Source: Chthoniobacterales bacterium | GTDB taxonomy: Bacteria > Verrucomicrobiota > Verrucomicrobiia > Chthoniobacterales > UBA10450 | DNA: 16,908 nucleotides | Assembly: GCA_013695925.1 (NCBI GenBank) | Contig: JACCZO010000131.1 | Coordinates: forward strand, 1 to 16,908 | Direction: 5' to 3' | Part shown: positions 1-6,777 of the stretch, piece by piece | Layout of the letters: the number at the start of each line of letters is the position of its first letter | Numbering within the stretch: the stretch's first letter is position 1 | The notes under the pieces: generated by a model | The model's input: the letters and a program-made list of their open reading frames with translations, nothing else | What the model was told of the DNA's origin: nothing | The model's database searches: none | Position numbers and translations under genes: made by a program

Positions 1-2
1 AG

Positions 3-269
3 GTGCGCGATCTGCGCGGGCTCTACGTTTTCGCCGATTATCTCGGCGGGGAAAGTGGTGATTTCACCGGCAAAATCTGGACGCTGCGTTATGACGGGCA
101 GACCGCGACTGATTTCACGGATATCACCGCCGATCTGTTTCCGACACGGCGAGGCGGCTATCCGCTACTCAACCCCACCTCTTTTGGTGAGGACGCCGCG
201 GGCGAACTCTACCTGACCGATTTCGGGGGTGGAACCGGCAGCGTTTACAAGATTGTGAGAGGACGTTAG
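3..269 (+). CDS. Glucose/sorbosone dehydrogenase-like (PQQ-dependent sugar dehydrogenase family) protein, C-terminal part
   Basis: This is the last 88 codons of a gene that begins before the window; the GTG at 3 is unlikely to be the true start. The visible segment has the ending typical of soluble beta-propeller sugar dehydrogenases: a blade strand 'LRGLYVFADYL' followed by 'GKIWTL', then a final strand 'SFGEDAAGELYLTDF' and 'GSVYKIV'. Members of the family oxidise sugars or related polyols in the periplasm, usually with PQQ. The catalytic and cofactor residues lie upstream and cannot be seen, so the substrate is unknown. The TAG stop lies inside a copy of the octamer CGTTAGGC (264-271). The next gene, the broken FTR1 permease, converges on it about 40 bp downstream. 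The family call is fairly secure; the function is not. Confidence 0.72.
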   Translation: MRDLRGLYVFADYLGGESGDFTGKIWTLRYDGQTATDFTDITADLFPTRRGGYPLLNPTSFGEDAAGELYLTDFGGGTGSVYKIVRGR

Positions 270-308
270 GCCGGCGCCCGCACAACCGTCAGGCGACTGC
301 CTCAAGGA

Positions 309-1330
309 TCAGGCGACTGGCTCCGCGGTGCAGCGGACCCGCCGCGCGGCGTAATAGGAGCCGATTACCACGATCGCGGCGATGAGTTGCGCGATCAGGG
401 TCTCGTAGGTGGGAAAGACGGCAAACCAAAGACCGACCCAGTCCGGCATCAGACTGACGAGTCCAGGAACCGGGGTAGTCGAAATCCAATGCGCAAGCTG
501 CATTTCCTGCGCCTGCTCGCCCACCATGACGAGGAGAACGCCCCCTAACAGGATGCCGGTCGTGACCAGCATATTGCGGTAGGGGAGCCGCTGCTGGAGC
601 ACGAAAGTGAGAATGGCGACTACCCCGGAGAGACCAAGACCGAGAAGAGTGCCCGTCAGGACAACCGCACCACCGAGGCGCAGGTGATAGGTTTGCAGGA
701 AAAGGACGACCTCAAAGCCTTCGCGATAAAGCGAAGTAAAACCAAGCAGGATCAGTCCTCAGATCAAGCGGGTATGGGAAGCGTTGCCCGCTGCGCCGCT
801 GGTCAGCAACGTCTTGCGCCGGCGATTATGGGCGCGGATCCAGCCGCCCCAATAAATCTTGTAAAAAAACCAGTTCATGATTACGAGCAGGACGACGACG
901 GCGAGCAGCCCAGTCGCGGCCTGCAGGTGGAGCGCCGAGACGTTGTCGGCGAGCGCGCTCATGATGCGGACCGCGATCATCCAGGTGACAAGCGTGGCCA
1001 AAAAAGCGCGAGCCCGGCGCCCCAGGCGACCGGGCGGCGACAATAACTGCGCGGGCCGGTCATGCTGGCGGTAATGGCGGCGAGGACGAGGATGCATTCG
1101 AGCCCTTCGCGAAAAACGAGAATGCCAATGTCGAGAATGGCGACGGTGGGGCTAACGTTGGCGCGAGTGGGATCGGGCGAACCCCCGGTCGTGAGTCCCT
1201 GCCAGGCCATCGCTCCGAGCACACCGAGGGCGGCACCGAGAAGGAGGATTTTATGAACTGCCCGGAGGCGGAGCGGGGGTGTCGCGATGGCGACGGGCGG
1301 AGCGGACGGCTCGACGGCGGAGACAATCAC
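309..1330 (-). pseudogene. FTR1-family iron permease, inactivated by a frameshift and a nonsense codon
   Basis: Read on the minus strand from a GTG at 1330, this encodes a multi-spanning protein with both FTR1 signatures: 'FREGLECILVLAAITAS' near residues 73-89 and 'LYREGFEVVLFLQT' (about 665-710). The REGxE motifs of FTR1/EfeU permeases bind iron during membrane transport. Two lesions break the frame. The T-run read at 1005-1000 has six T; a seventh would join 'GAGLALF' to 'LATLVTWM'. At 761-759 a TGA sits in 'RLI*GLILLGFTSLYREGFE', where a Trp would fit (TGG to TGA). TGA is an ordinary stop in this window (it ends gspI, gspJ, gspL, gspM and glnA), so recoding is unlikely. The protein would be about 340 residues. 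It is either a recent pseudogene or a gene with two sequence errors; the clean sequence elsewhere argues for young decay. Confidence 0.8.
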
Positions 1331-1457
1331 TCCGCCAGATTATCACGCCAGTGGGGGAATGCTGTCGGCGGCTTGCTATTCTCTAGCGGTGAATTGCGTA
1401 CCGGCGGCGATTGGGACCGCACCGGGACTTTTCTCCAAAGCGCCCCGGCCGTCACGG

Positions 1458-1485
1458 TTGTGATTTTCATCGGCCGTCGTAAAAT
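1458..1485 (+). promoter_or_regulatory. Candidate sigma70-type promoter of the gspH operon, predicting a leaderless mRNA
   Basis: A TTGTGA (-35 like, 1458-1463) is followed after 16 bp by TAAAAT (-10 like, 1480-1485). The ATG of gspH begins at 1492, only 6 bp beyond the -10 box, so transcription would start at or next to the A of the start codon. No Shine-Dalgarno sequence precedes this ATG, which agrees with leaderless initiation. The promoter lies in the 161-bp divergent spacer between the FTR1 pseudogene and gspH; I saw no convincing promoter for the opposite strand. The call rests on motif match only. Confidence 0.42.
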
Positions 1486-1491
1486 TCGCCC

Positions 1492-1965
1492 ATGCGGCGC
1501 CCTGCGGGTTTTACTCTGATCGAGATCGCGATTGCGGTCGTTATTCTGCTGCTTCTGCTTTTGCTCGCCGTCCCCAGTGTCACTGGTGTGCTCGCTAATC
1601 GCCGCCTGCAGCGCTCGCTCGATGCCATGAATCAGATCGTGCGCATGGCTCAGGAACACAGCGTCCAGGAGCGCCGTCCGTACCTGATAGAATGGCAACG
1701 GCAATCCATCATCCTGCGTCCGGAAACGATCGCGGAAGGCGACCCGGACAAGCCGACCGCGGCCCTCGCGCTCGACCAAGGACACGCCTATATCCTGCGG
1801 CTGCCGGCGGCGCTCGCGAAAGATCCGCTCGCGCAATGGATATTCTGGCCCTCGGGGGCGTGCGAGCCGGCCAACGTGCGTTTCAAAGGGCCGGACGGAG
1901 CATGGGAAGTCAACTACGCGCCGCTCACGGCGCGTCCGGAGATTATTCGTTATGCTACGCGCTAA
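1492..1965 (+). CDS. gspH: Type II secretion pseudopilin, GspH-like
   Basis: The 157-residue product starts with a class III prepilin leader: five residues, then G6|F7 with 'GFTLIEIAIAVVIL', the conserved Glu at mature position 5 (E11), and a hydrophobic helix to about residue 29. Prepilin peptidase would cleave after G6 and the protein would enter the T2SS pseudopilus as a minor subunit. After the helix, 'NRRLQRSLDAMNQIVRMAQEHSVQERRPYLIEW' continues into a small beta-rich globular domain. The gene is first in an operon with gspI, gspJ and gspK, the usual order of the minor pseudopilin block, and overlaps gspI by 14 nt. H is assigned by position and size because minor pseudopilins diverge strongly. 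Confidence 0.8.
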   Translation: MRRPAGFTLIEIAIAVVILLLLLLLAVPSVTGVLANRRLQRSLDAMNQIVRMAQEHSVQERRPYLIEWQRQSIILRPETIAEGDPDKPTAALALDQGHAYILRLPAALAKDPLAQWIFWPSGACEPANVRFKGPDGAWEVNYAPLTARPEIIRYATR

Positions 1966-2350
1966 GGGCCGGCTCGGTTTTGCGCTCTACGAGGTGCTTC
2001 TTGGGCTCACGATTTTCGTTGTCGGAGTTCTCGCGCTTGGCCGGGCGGTGGAAAATTGCCTCAACGCCAGCGCGCTGAGCGAGGAGGAGAATCGCGTCCG
2101 CCAGCTTCTGGCCAATCGGATGGCGGAAGTGCAGGCCAGCCCCGGCCGGCCCGATGCGGCCAAGGAACTGAACGTCGATACCGGTTACGGTGTCGTAAAG
2201 CTGATCCAAAAAAGCGTGCCGGAAGAGTTAGTGGACGAGGACAACACGATCATCACGGGAATTAACCGGGTGACCCTGCGGGCGGAGTGGTCGCGTGAAG
2301 GCACAACACAAAACAAGCAACTGGTCTTCTATGTCTATCGTGCGGGCTGA
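1952..2350 (+). CDS. gspI: Type II secretion minor pseudopilin, GspI-like
   Basis: The product has 132 residues. A prepilin leader ends at G9|F10 ('RLGFALYEVLLGLTIFVVGVLALG'), with Glu at mature position 5 (E14) and one N-terminal membrane helix. The remainder, 'NRVRQLLANRMAEVQASPG' and then 'TGINRVTLRAEW' and 'QLVFYVYRAG', matches the small alpha/beta fold and W/Y-rich C-terminal strands of GspI. GspI forms the pseudopilus tip complex with GspJ and GspK. The ATG lies inside the end of gspH (14-nt overlap) and the TGA lies 20 nt inside gspJ, so the genes are probably translationally coupled. Confidence 0.8.
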   Translation: MLRAKGRLGFALYEVLLGLTIFVVGVLALGRAVENCLNASALSEEENRVRQLLANRMAEVQASPGRPDAAKELNVDTGYGVVKLIQKSVPEELVDEDNTIITGINRVTLRAEWSREGTTQNKQLVFYVYRAG

Positions 2351-2957
2351 CCGGCGCCGAGCGCCGGCGTTCACCCTGCTCGAGGTCATGCTGGCAGTGG
2401 CGATCCTCGGCATGATGGCGATGGCGATTTTTCGTTTTGTGAGCACGAACCTGACGGCGGTGCGTCTTTCCACCGAGCTGAATGAAACCGATGCTCGTTA
2501 TGAGGGACTGGCCAGCCTGCTGACCCAGCAACTGCAGGAACTGGCGCCGGGTCAGGAGGCGTTGTTGGGTGAGCCCTACAAATTTAGCGGCCGTTCGCGG
2601 GATGAAATGACTTGGATTTGCCCGGCCGGACCGGGATTAATGACCCGTTATGCGCTGGGCGAATATTACGTGACCCTGCGCTTGCGACCGATCGAAGGGA
2701 GCGACCAGATGGAGCTGGGCGTTGTGCGCGAAGCGGAAGACGAAAGTAATCCCGTGCCGGAAAATAAAGCCTGGGTCTCGCTCATGCGCGGGGTGCAAAG
2801 CATGGAGATTCGCTATTTCGATCCGCGACTCAACGCCTGGGTGGAACGCTGGACCGATCGCAGCACCCTGCCGCATCTCGTTCGCCTAACAATCGCTCAG
2901 GCGGGCGCTTCCGTCCCTTGGGAAGCGGTGCTGGCACTTCGGCGCTCGCCGCTCTGA
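2331..2957 (+). CDS. gspJ: Type II secretion minor pseudopilin, GspJ-like
   Basis: I chose the ATG at 2331 because it places the leader directly before the processing site; a longer reading from 2295 would add 12 residues and overlap gspI more. The 208-residue product has 'APAFTLLEVMLAVAILGMMAMAIFRFV': cleavage would fall after A13, with Ala rather than the usual Gly at -1, and Glu is at mature position 5. The C-terminal part carries GspJ-like strands: 'GVQSMEIRYFDPRLNAWVERW' followed by 'LPHLVRLTIAQ', the family's RYFD and LPxxV pattern. GspJ joins GspI and GspK at the pseudopilus tip. The stop TGA shares one base with the gspK start. Confidence 0.85.
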   Translation: MSIVRADRRRAPAFTLLEVMLAVAILGMMAMAIFRFVSTNLTAVRLSTELNETDARYEGLASLLTQQLQELAPGQEALLGEPYKFSGRSRDEMTWICPAGPGLMTRYALGEYYVTLRLRPIEGSDQMELGVVREAEDESNPVPENKAWVSLMRGVQSMEIRYFDPRLNAWVERWTDRSTLPHLVRLTIAQAGASVPWEAVLALRRSPL

Positions 2958-3868
2958 TGATGAAGCGAGGCTCCTCCAATCCCAGGCGCTCCGGCGCCGC
3001 GCTCATGCTCGCGCTCTGGGCGCTTTTTTTGCTTAGCGCGATGGTTATCGCCTGGGCGTTGGACATCGATTCCCGTCTCACCCTTTCCGGCAATGCCAGC
3101 CGAGTGGTGGAAGCGGCCGCGATGGCCTCTTCCGGCGCCGAGGTCGCACTCAGCCCGACGGTCGAGACTGGCTCGAGCGTCCTTCACGGTTCGTTAGGCC
3201 GAAACCAGCGCTACGACGCCAGGATCACCGGGGAAGGCGGGCGCCTGAACTTAAACTGGATCCTTGCGGGCGAAAATCCGCAGCGCATCGGCATTCTCCG
3301 CCAGTACCTCGAAATCAAGGGAATCGATCTGAACGAGCGCGACCGGATGATCGATTGTCTGCTCGATTATGTCGACCCGGACAATCTCCCCCGCTTGAAC
3401 GGCGCGGAATCGGAGCCCGAGTATCAGCCGAAGAATTCGCTCCTCCAACGTCTGGACGAGCTCAAACAGGTGAAGGCATGGGAGAAGTTTACCGCCCAAC
3501 CCAACTGGGACGCGGATTTTACCCTCTACAGCACCGGCCCGGTTGATCTAGTTTGGGCGTCGCGCGATGTCCTGCTCTGTCTGCCCGGATTCAACGACCC
3601 GATCGCAGATCGATTTCTGGAATATCGCCGCGGACCCGATGAGATCGACGGGACAGAGGACGATCCGCCCTTTGCTTCTCTCGATCAGGTTAGGCTTGCG
3701 CTCGGATTCACACCGGAGCAATTTGCGCAGCTTTCCGGCCTAATCGGATTCAAAGACCAGGTTGTGCGCGTCGTCAGTGTGGGAAAATCCGGCGAGGTCA
3801 CACGAACGGTCGAGATGATTATTCGGAAGGCAGCACAGCCCCAGATGATTCGTTGGAAGGAATTTTAA
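2957..3868 (+). CDS. gspK: Type II secretion minor pseudopilin, GspK (tip subunit)
   Basis: Translation probably begins at the ATG at 2957, within TGATGATG (the gspJ stop overlaps by one base); a second ATG follows at 2960. The 303-residue product is large for a pseudopilin, as expected for GspK. It has a basic leader, 'RRSGAALMLALWALFLLSAMVIAWALD', without Glu at mature position 5, which is the known GspK exception. Later, 'GRLNLNWIL', 'CLLDYVDPDN' and 'LQRLDELKQVKAW' match the GspK globular domain, with helix-hairpin-helix-like segments and 'CLPGFNDPIADRFLEYRRGPD'. 'VVSVGKSGEVTRTVEMIIRK' forms the final strands. GspK caps the pseudopilus. The downstream gene is gspL. Confidence 0.88.
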   Translation: MMKRGSSNPRRSGAALMLALWALFLLSAMVIAWALDIDSRLTLSGNASRVVEAAAMASSGAEVALSPTVETGSSVLHGSLGRNQRYDARITGEGGRLNLNWILAGENPQRIGILRQYLEIKGIDLNERDRMIDCLLDYVDPDNLPRLNGAESEPEYQPKNSLLQRLDELKQVKAWEKFTAQPNWDADFTLYSTGPVDLVWASRDVLLCLPGFNDPIADRFLEYRRGPDEIDGTEDDPPFASLDQVRLALGFTPEQFAQLSGLIGFKDQVVRVVSVGKSGEVTRTVEMIIRKAAQPQMIRWKEF

Positions 3869-3875
3869 TATCGAA
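3855..3875 (+). promoter_or_regulatory. Ribosome binding site and possible non-ATG start of gspL
   Basis: GGAAGGAA (3855-3862) looks like a Shine-Dalgarno sequence. The gspL frame is open from 3849 and has no ATG, GTG or TTG near this site; it runs AAT (3867), ATC (3870), GAA. The 18 codons from 3870 read like the first beta strand of the gspL protein ('PVFIAPADGGWNVV'), so initiation at ATC 3870, seven bases after the site, is possible. The alternative is GTG at 3924, which lacks this strand. Confidence 0.3.
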
Positions 3876-3923
3876 CCCGCATCCGCACCTGTTTTTATCG
3901 CGCCCGCCGACGGGGGCTGGAAT

Positions 3924-5105
3924 GTGGTCCGCTCCCAGGCCGCCAACGGCACTTGGGAGGTGCGGAGCGTCGCCGATTTGGATGAAGCCAGTGGCCTCCT
4001 GGGCGAGGGGGACGACATCGTTTTAGCGCTGCCGGTGAATGCGGTCCTGGCCCAGCGTTTGCGCCTGCCGACGAGCGACCCGACGGAGTTCGGCGGCATG
4101 GTCCGGCTCCAGGTGGAAAAGTCGTTTCCCTATCCTCCCGAGGAAGTGACGAGCGATTTCGAATTAATCGAGCAGGGAGAAAACGAAAGCGTGGTTTCCT
4201 CGGTGGCGGTGCATAATGCGAAGCTCACGGAACTGGCCGGACCGCTCTTGAAGCGCGGGCATATTCCGCGGCAAGTGACGGTCTACGCGGCGCAACGCGC
4301 GGCATCGCGCGCCGCCTCCGGGCGGGCATTGATTATTTATCGCGAAGGGGGAAAACTCGTCTCCGCGATCACCGAGAACGGCAAGCTCAGCCTCGCCCGC
4401 ACGCTCGATGCCACCGGGCCGGAGCAACTGCAGCGCGACCTGCCGCAGCTGGCCTTGAGCGCCGAATTGCAGGGAATCGACACCACTTTTCCGACCATCC
4501 TGCTGGACGAAAATTGCATGCCTTTGCGGGACACGATCGAGCGCGTCTTCGCCCAGCGTCCCAATCTTGTCGGCATGGAAACTCCGCCCGCCGCGGTCAA
4601 GCTCGACCTCGCTCCGGAAACCTGGCGCAAACAGCGCGCCTCACTCGTTAGGCAAAAAGAATGGCGCCGTCGTCTCATCTGGGCGGGCGCCGCCTACGCC
4701 GCGGCCTTCCTCCTCTTTGCCCTTTACGTGGGGATCATTCGTATCCAGGTCGGCCGTTATCAGAAAGCAATCGAGCGCGACGAGCCCACGGTGAGATTTA
4801 TCCGCAACGCGGAGGTGGATTGGAAGGCGCTTTCGCCCGCGATTGATCCGCACTTTTACCCGATCGAAGTCCTGCTCCATTTGCACGAGAGCCTGCCGAA
4901 TCCCGACGTTCGGATCACGGTCTACGACCAGTCGACGCGCAACATTTCCGTGCAGGGTGAAGCGCCTTCGGCCGCGCTCGCCTACCAATTGGCGGAGAAG
5001 GTAAAAAAGAATCCCGAGTTACAGGCTTTCGAGCTCACCCTCGGCACCCCGCGCATTTTGCCTAACGATCACGCGCAATTCCGGCTGGAGGGCAAAACGA
5101 AATGA
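3924..5105 (+). CDS. gspL: Type II secretion inner-membrane assembly protein, GspL/PilM-PilN-like
   Basis: The 393-residue product has an actin-like cytoplasmic domain (about 1-225; 'ALPVNAVLAQRLRLP', 'VRLQVEKSFPYPPEEV', 'TVYAAQRAASR'), then a basic stretch and one membrane helix at about 251-272 ('LIWAGAAYAAAFLLFALYVGII'), then a periplasmic PilN-like domain ('VLLHLHESLPNPDVRITVYDQSTRNISVQGEA'). It therefore resembles a PilM-PilN fusion, the arrangement of GspL. GspL binds the secretion ATPase and connects it to the periplasmic parts. The GTG at 3924 is the first conventional start, but similarity seems to reach back to about 3870. The gene follows gspK by 55 bp from this start, and its TGA overlaps the gspM ATG (ATGA, 5102-5105). 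It contains two CGTTAGGC sites in opposite orientations (4646, 5060). Confidence 0.8.
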   Translation: MVRSQAANGTWEVRSVADLDEASGLLGEGDDIVLALPVNAVLAQRLRLPTSDPTEFGGMVRLQVEKSFPYPPEEVTSDFELIEQGENESVVSSVAVHNAKLTELAGPLLKRGHIPRQVTVYAAQRAASRAASGRALIIYREGGKLVSAITENGKLSLARTLDATGPEQLQRDLPQLALSAELQGIDTTFPTILLDENCMPLRDTIERVFAQRPNLVGMETPPAAVKLDLAPETWRKQRASLVRQKEWRRRLIWAGAAYAAAFLLFALYVGIIRIQVGRYQKAIERDEPTVRFIRNAEVDWKALSPAIDPHFYPIEVLLHLHESLPNPDVRITVYDQSTRNISVQGEAPSAALAYQLAEKVKKNPELQAFELTLGTPRILPNDHAQFRLEGKTK

Positions 5106-5653
5106 TTTCCCGCTGGCTCGCGCAGATGAATCAGCGGGAGCGTATCCTCGCGCTCGCCGTCGCCGGGATTCTCTTCCTTTTCATCAACATCTTCGTCTGG
5201 AGCCTGCTTTTCGGCATGAGCGCCGATGCGCGGAAAGATTACGGCGCTCGAAAAGCCGCCCGCGCCGAGCAGAAGGTCTATCTCCAGGAAGAGAAAATGT
5301 GGAAGCGGCGCGCCGAGTGGCTGAAGAAAAACCAGCCGAAACTGAACAATCCGGCGGAAGCTTCCACCCTCCTCACGCAGGTCAAAGAGATCGCGGGGAA
5401 GCACAACATCCAGATCGAAAATCCCCAGATCGGCGCGGTGGAATCAGCCGACTCGCACCAGTCGGTCTCGGCTACTTTCGAGACCAGGAGCGGCTGGGAT
5501 GCACTGGTTCATTTCCTCTACGACATCCAGCGGCCGGAAGCCTTTATCGTTTTCGAGAACGTCAACTTGCTGGTCGATGAAACCGATCCGACAGTGATGC
5601 GCGGGCGATTTAAGATTGCCAAATGGTTCGCGCCCGGCGGGAACAAATCATGA
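5102..5653 (+). CDS. gspM: Type II secretion inner-membrane protein, GspM/PilO-like
   Basis: The 183-residue product has a short cytoplasmic N-terminus ('MISRWLAQMNQRERIL'), a membrane helix at about 16-38 ('LALAVAGILFLFINIFVWSLLFG'), a charged coiled-coil-like segment ('ARKAARAEQKVYLQEEKMWKRRAEWLKKNQ') and a ferredoxin-like periplasmic domain ('STLLTQVKEIAGKHNIQIENPQIG', 'VSATFETRSGWDALVHFLYDIQ', 'VFENVNLLVDE'). This is the layout of PilO/GspM, which pairs with the PilN/GspL periplasmic domain. It is joined to its neighbours by 4-nt ATGA overlaps at both ends. GGAGGG about 10 bases upstream of the ATG could be its ribosome binding site. Confidence 0.82.
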   Translation: MISRWLAQMNQRERILALAVAGILFLFINIFVWSLLFGMSADARKDYGARKAARAEQKVYLQEEKMWKRRAEWLKKNQPKLNNPAEASTLLTQVKEIAGKHNIQIENPQIGAVESADSHQSVSATFETRSGWDALVHFLYDIQRPEAFIVFENVNLLVDETDPTVMRGRFKIAKWFAPGGNKS

Positions 5654-6303
5654 AAGCAAAAAGGATCATTCTGGTCGCAATTGGGATCTTTCTTAGCCTG
5701 ACAAACTTCGGCTGGGCCAAGGACGATCTACCGAAGATGGAGAAATTTGCGCGCTACGAGCCGATGGTGAAACGCTCCCCGTTTGCAATCGCGACCGCCG
5801 GCGCGCCGATCCCTGCCGCGCCGGATTTTGCCAAGGACCTTTATATCGCAAACGCGGCCCATTCGACCGACGGCGATTACGTCACCCTCGCTTCGACCAC
5901 GGATAAGAACCTGAAGGAGTACCTGAACACGAAGGAAACGATTCACGGTTATTCCATCTCCAATATCCAGTGGTCGGACCAGGTGGGCGAAACCAAGGTC
6001 ACGATTTCGAAGGACGGGCAGTTCGCGACCCTCACGTTTAACGAAGCGCTTCTCGGCCAGCCGATTCAGAATCCGGCGCCGGTCGTTCCTCAACCACAAC
6101 CGGGCGTTGGCAGCGCGCGGCCGGCGAACGGTAATCCGCAGGTGCCAATTCAGCGGGCCATGCCGGTGCCGCAGATTCCGACTCCAGCGCCCCATGTGCG
6201 CCCCGTTATTCGGCGGAAGGGCGTTCCGCCGGTCCGTCAGCCGCAGCAGGAACAGGAGCAGCAGCAGCTTTCGGAGGACGACATGGATCCCGACCAGTCC
6301 TAG
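5650..6303 (+). CDS. Secreted or periplasmic protein at the PilP/GspC position of the T2SS operon
   Basis: The ATG at 5650 overlaps the gspM stop (ATGA), so the reading from 5623 is rejected. The 217-residue product has a signal peptide ('MKAKRIILVAIGIFLSLTNFGWA', cleavage likely before KDD). 'KFARYEPMVKRSPFAIA' follows and recalls the RDPF motif that precedes the globular domain of PilP/GspC. A short beta-rich domain comes next ('DYVTLASTTDKNLKEYLNTKE', 'ISNIQWSDQVGETKVTISKDGQFATLTFNEALLG'). The last 75 or so residues are Pro/Gln-rich and disordered, ending in an acidic tail. As the last gene after PilMN- and PilO-like genes it holds the place of pilP, and may link the inner-membrane platform to the secretin. 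This role is inferred from position and one short motif. A CGTTAGGC copy lies 20 bp downstream. Confidence 0.6.
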   Translation: MKAKRIILVAIGIFLSLTNFGWAKDDLPKMEKFARYEPMVKRSPFAIATAGAPIPAAPDFAKDLYIANAAHSTDGDYVTLASTTDKNLKEYLNTKETIHGYSISNIQWSDQVGETKVTISKDGQFATLTFNEALLGQPIQNPAPVVPQPQPGVGSARPANGNPQVPIQRAMPVPQIPTPAPHVRPVIRRKGVPPVRQPQQEQEQQQLSEDDMDPDQS

Positions 6304-6344
6304 GCCGGTCGAGGTGGCCGTTCGTTAGGCAAAGGACCTGTGGC

Positions 6345-6758
6345 TTAGTATCCGCCCCAATCGTCGTCCGAAGTATCCGGTTGCCGGTCCGGCCCGGCCG
6401 AATACAAATCGTAGCCGGCGGGATTCTTCCGGCCCGGGCTCACGTAGATGTAGGGCGTTCGCCACGGATCCTTGGGCACCGAATCGAGCAACTGCGTCCA
6501 GCGAGACGGTTGTGGATCGGTGGAAGGCCGCGCGACCAGAGCTTGCAGGCCCTGCTCGGTCGTCGGGACGAATCCGTTGAAACTCTCGTAGACTTTGAGC
6601 TGGGTGCTGATGCTTTGCAGATCGGCCTGAACGGCGACCATCTTTCCGGTCTCCAGGCTGCCCCGCAATCTGTAAATCGCGACGCTCAACAGGACGGCGA
6701 TGATCGAAACCACGAGCATGATCTCGAGGAGGGTGAAAGCACTTTGATTTTTGCGCAT
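6345..6758 (-). CDS. gspG: Type II secretion major pseudopilin GspG
   Basis: The 137-residue product is a canonical GspG. It has a short leader and 'SAFTLLEIMLVVSIIAVLLSVAIYRL', with cleavage after A7 (Ala at -1) and Glu at mature position 5. 'VQADLQSISTQLKVYESFNGFVPTTEQGLQALV' matches the family pattern, as do 'VPKDPWRTPYIYVSPG' and the calcium-loop ending 'YDLYSAGPDRQPDTSDDDWG'. GspG polymerises into the pseudopilus that pushes substrate through the secretin. It is last of three minus-strand genes (gspF, unknown, gspG) and converges on the gspH-M operon, with 41 bp between the stops. No clear Shine-Dalgarno sequence precedes the ATG. Confidence 0.95.
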   Translation of the reverse strand: MRKNQSAFTLLEIMLVVSIIAVLLSVAIYRLRGSLETGKMVAVQADLQSISTQLKVYESFNGFVPTTEQGLQALVARPSTDPQPSRWTQLLDSVPKDPWRTPYIYVSPGRKNPAGYDLYSAGPDRQPDTSDDDWGGY

Positions 6759-6777
6759 AAAATATGAGACAGCGGGG

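Noticed and set aside
759..761. TGA in FTR1 as a recoded Trp or selenocysteine codon
   Set aside because: TGA is the normal stop of several intact genes here, no suitable stem-loop was seen, and the same gene carries a frameshift.
1000..1005. Programmed frameshift in FTR1
   Set aside because: The T run is a plausible slip site, but the in-frame TGA downstream would still prevent a full product.
6304..6344. Bidirectional terminator between the two T2SS operons
   Set aside because: Only a weak GGCC/GGCC pairing and no T run were seen in the 41-bp spacer.
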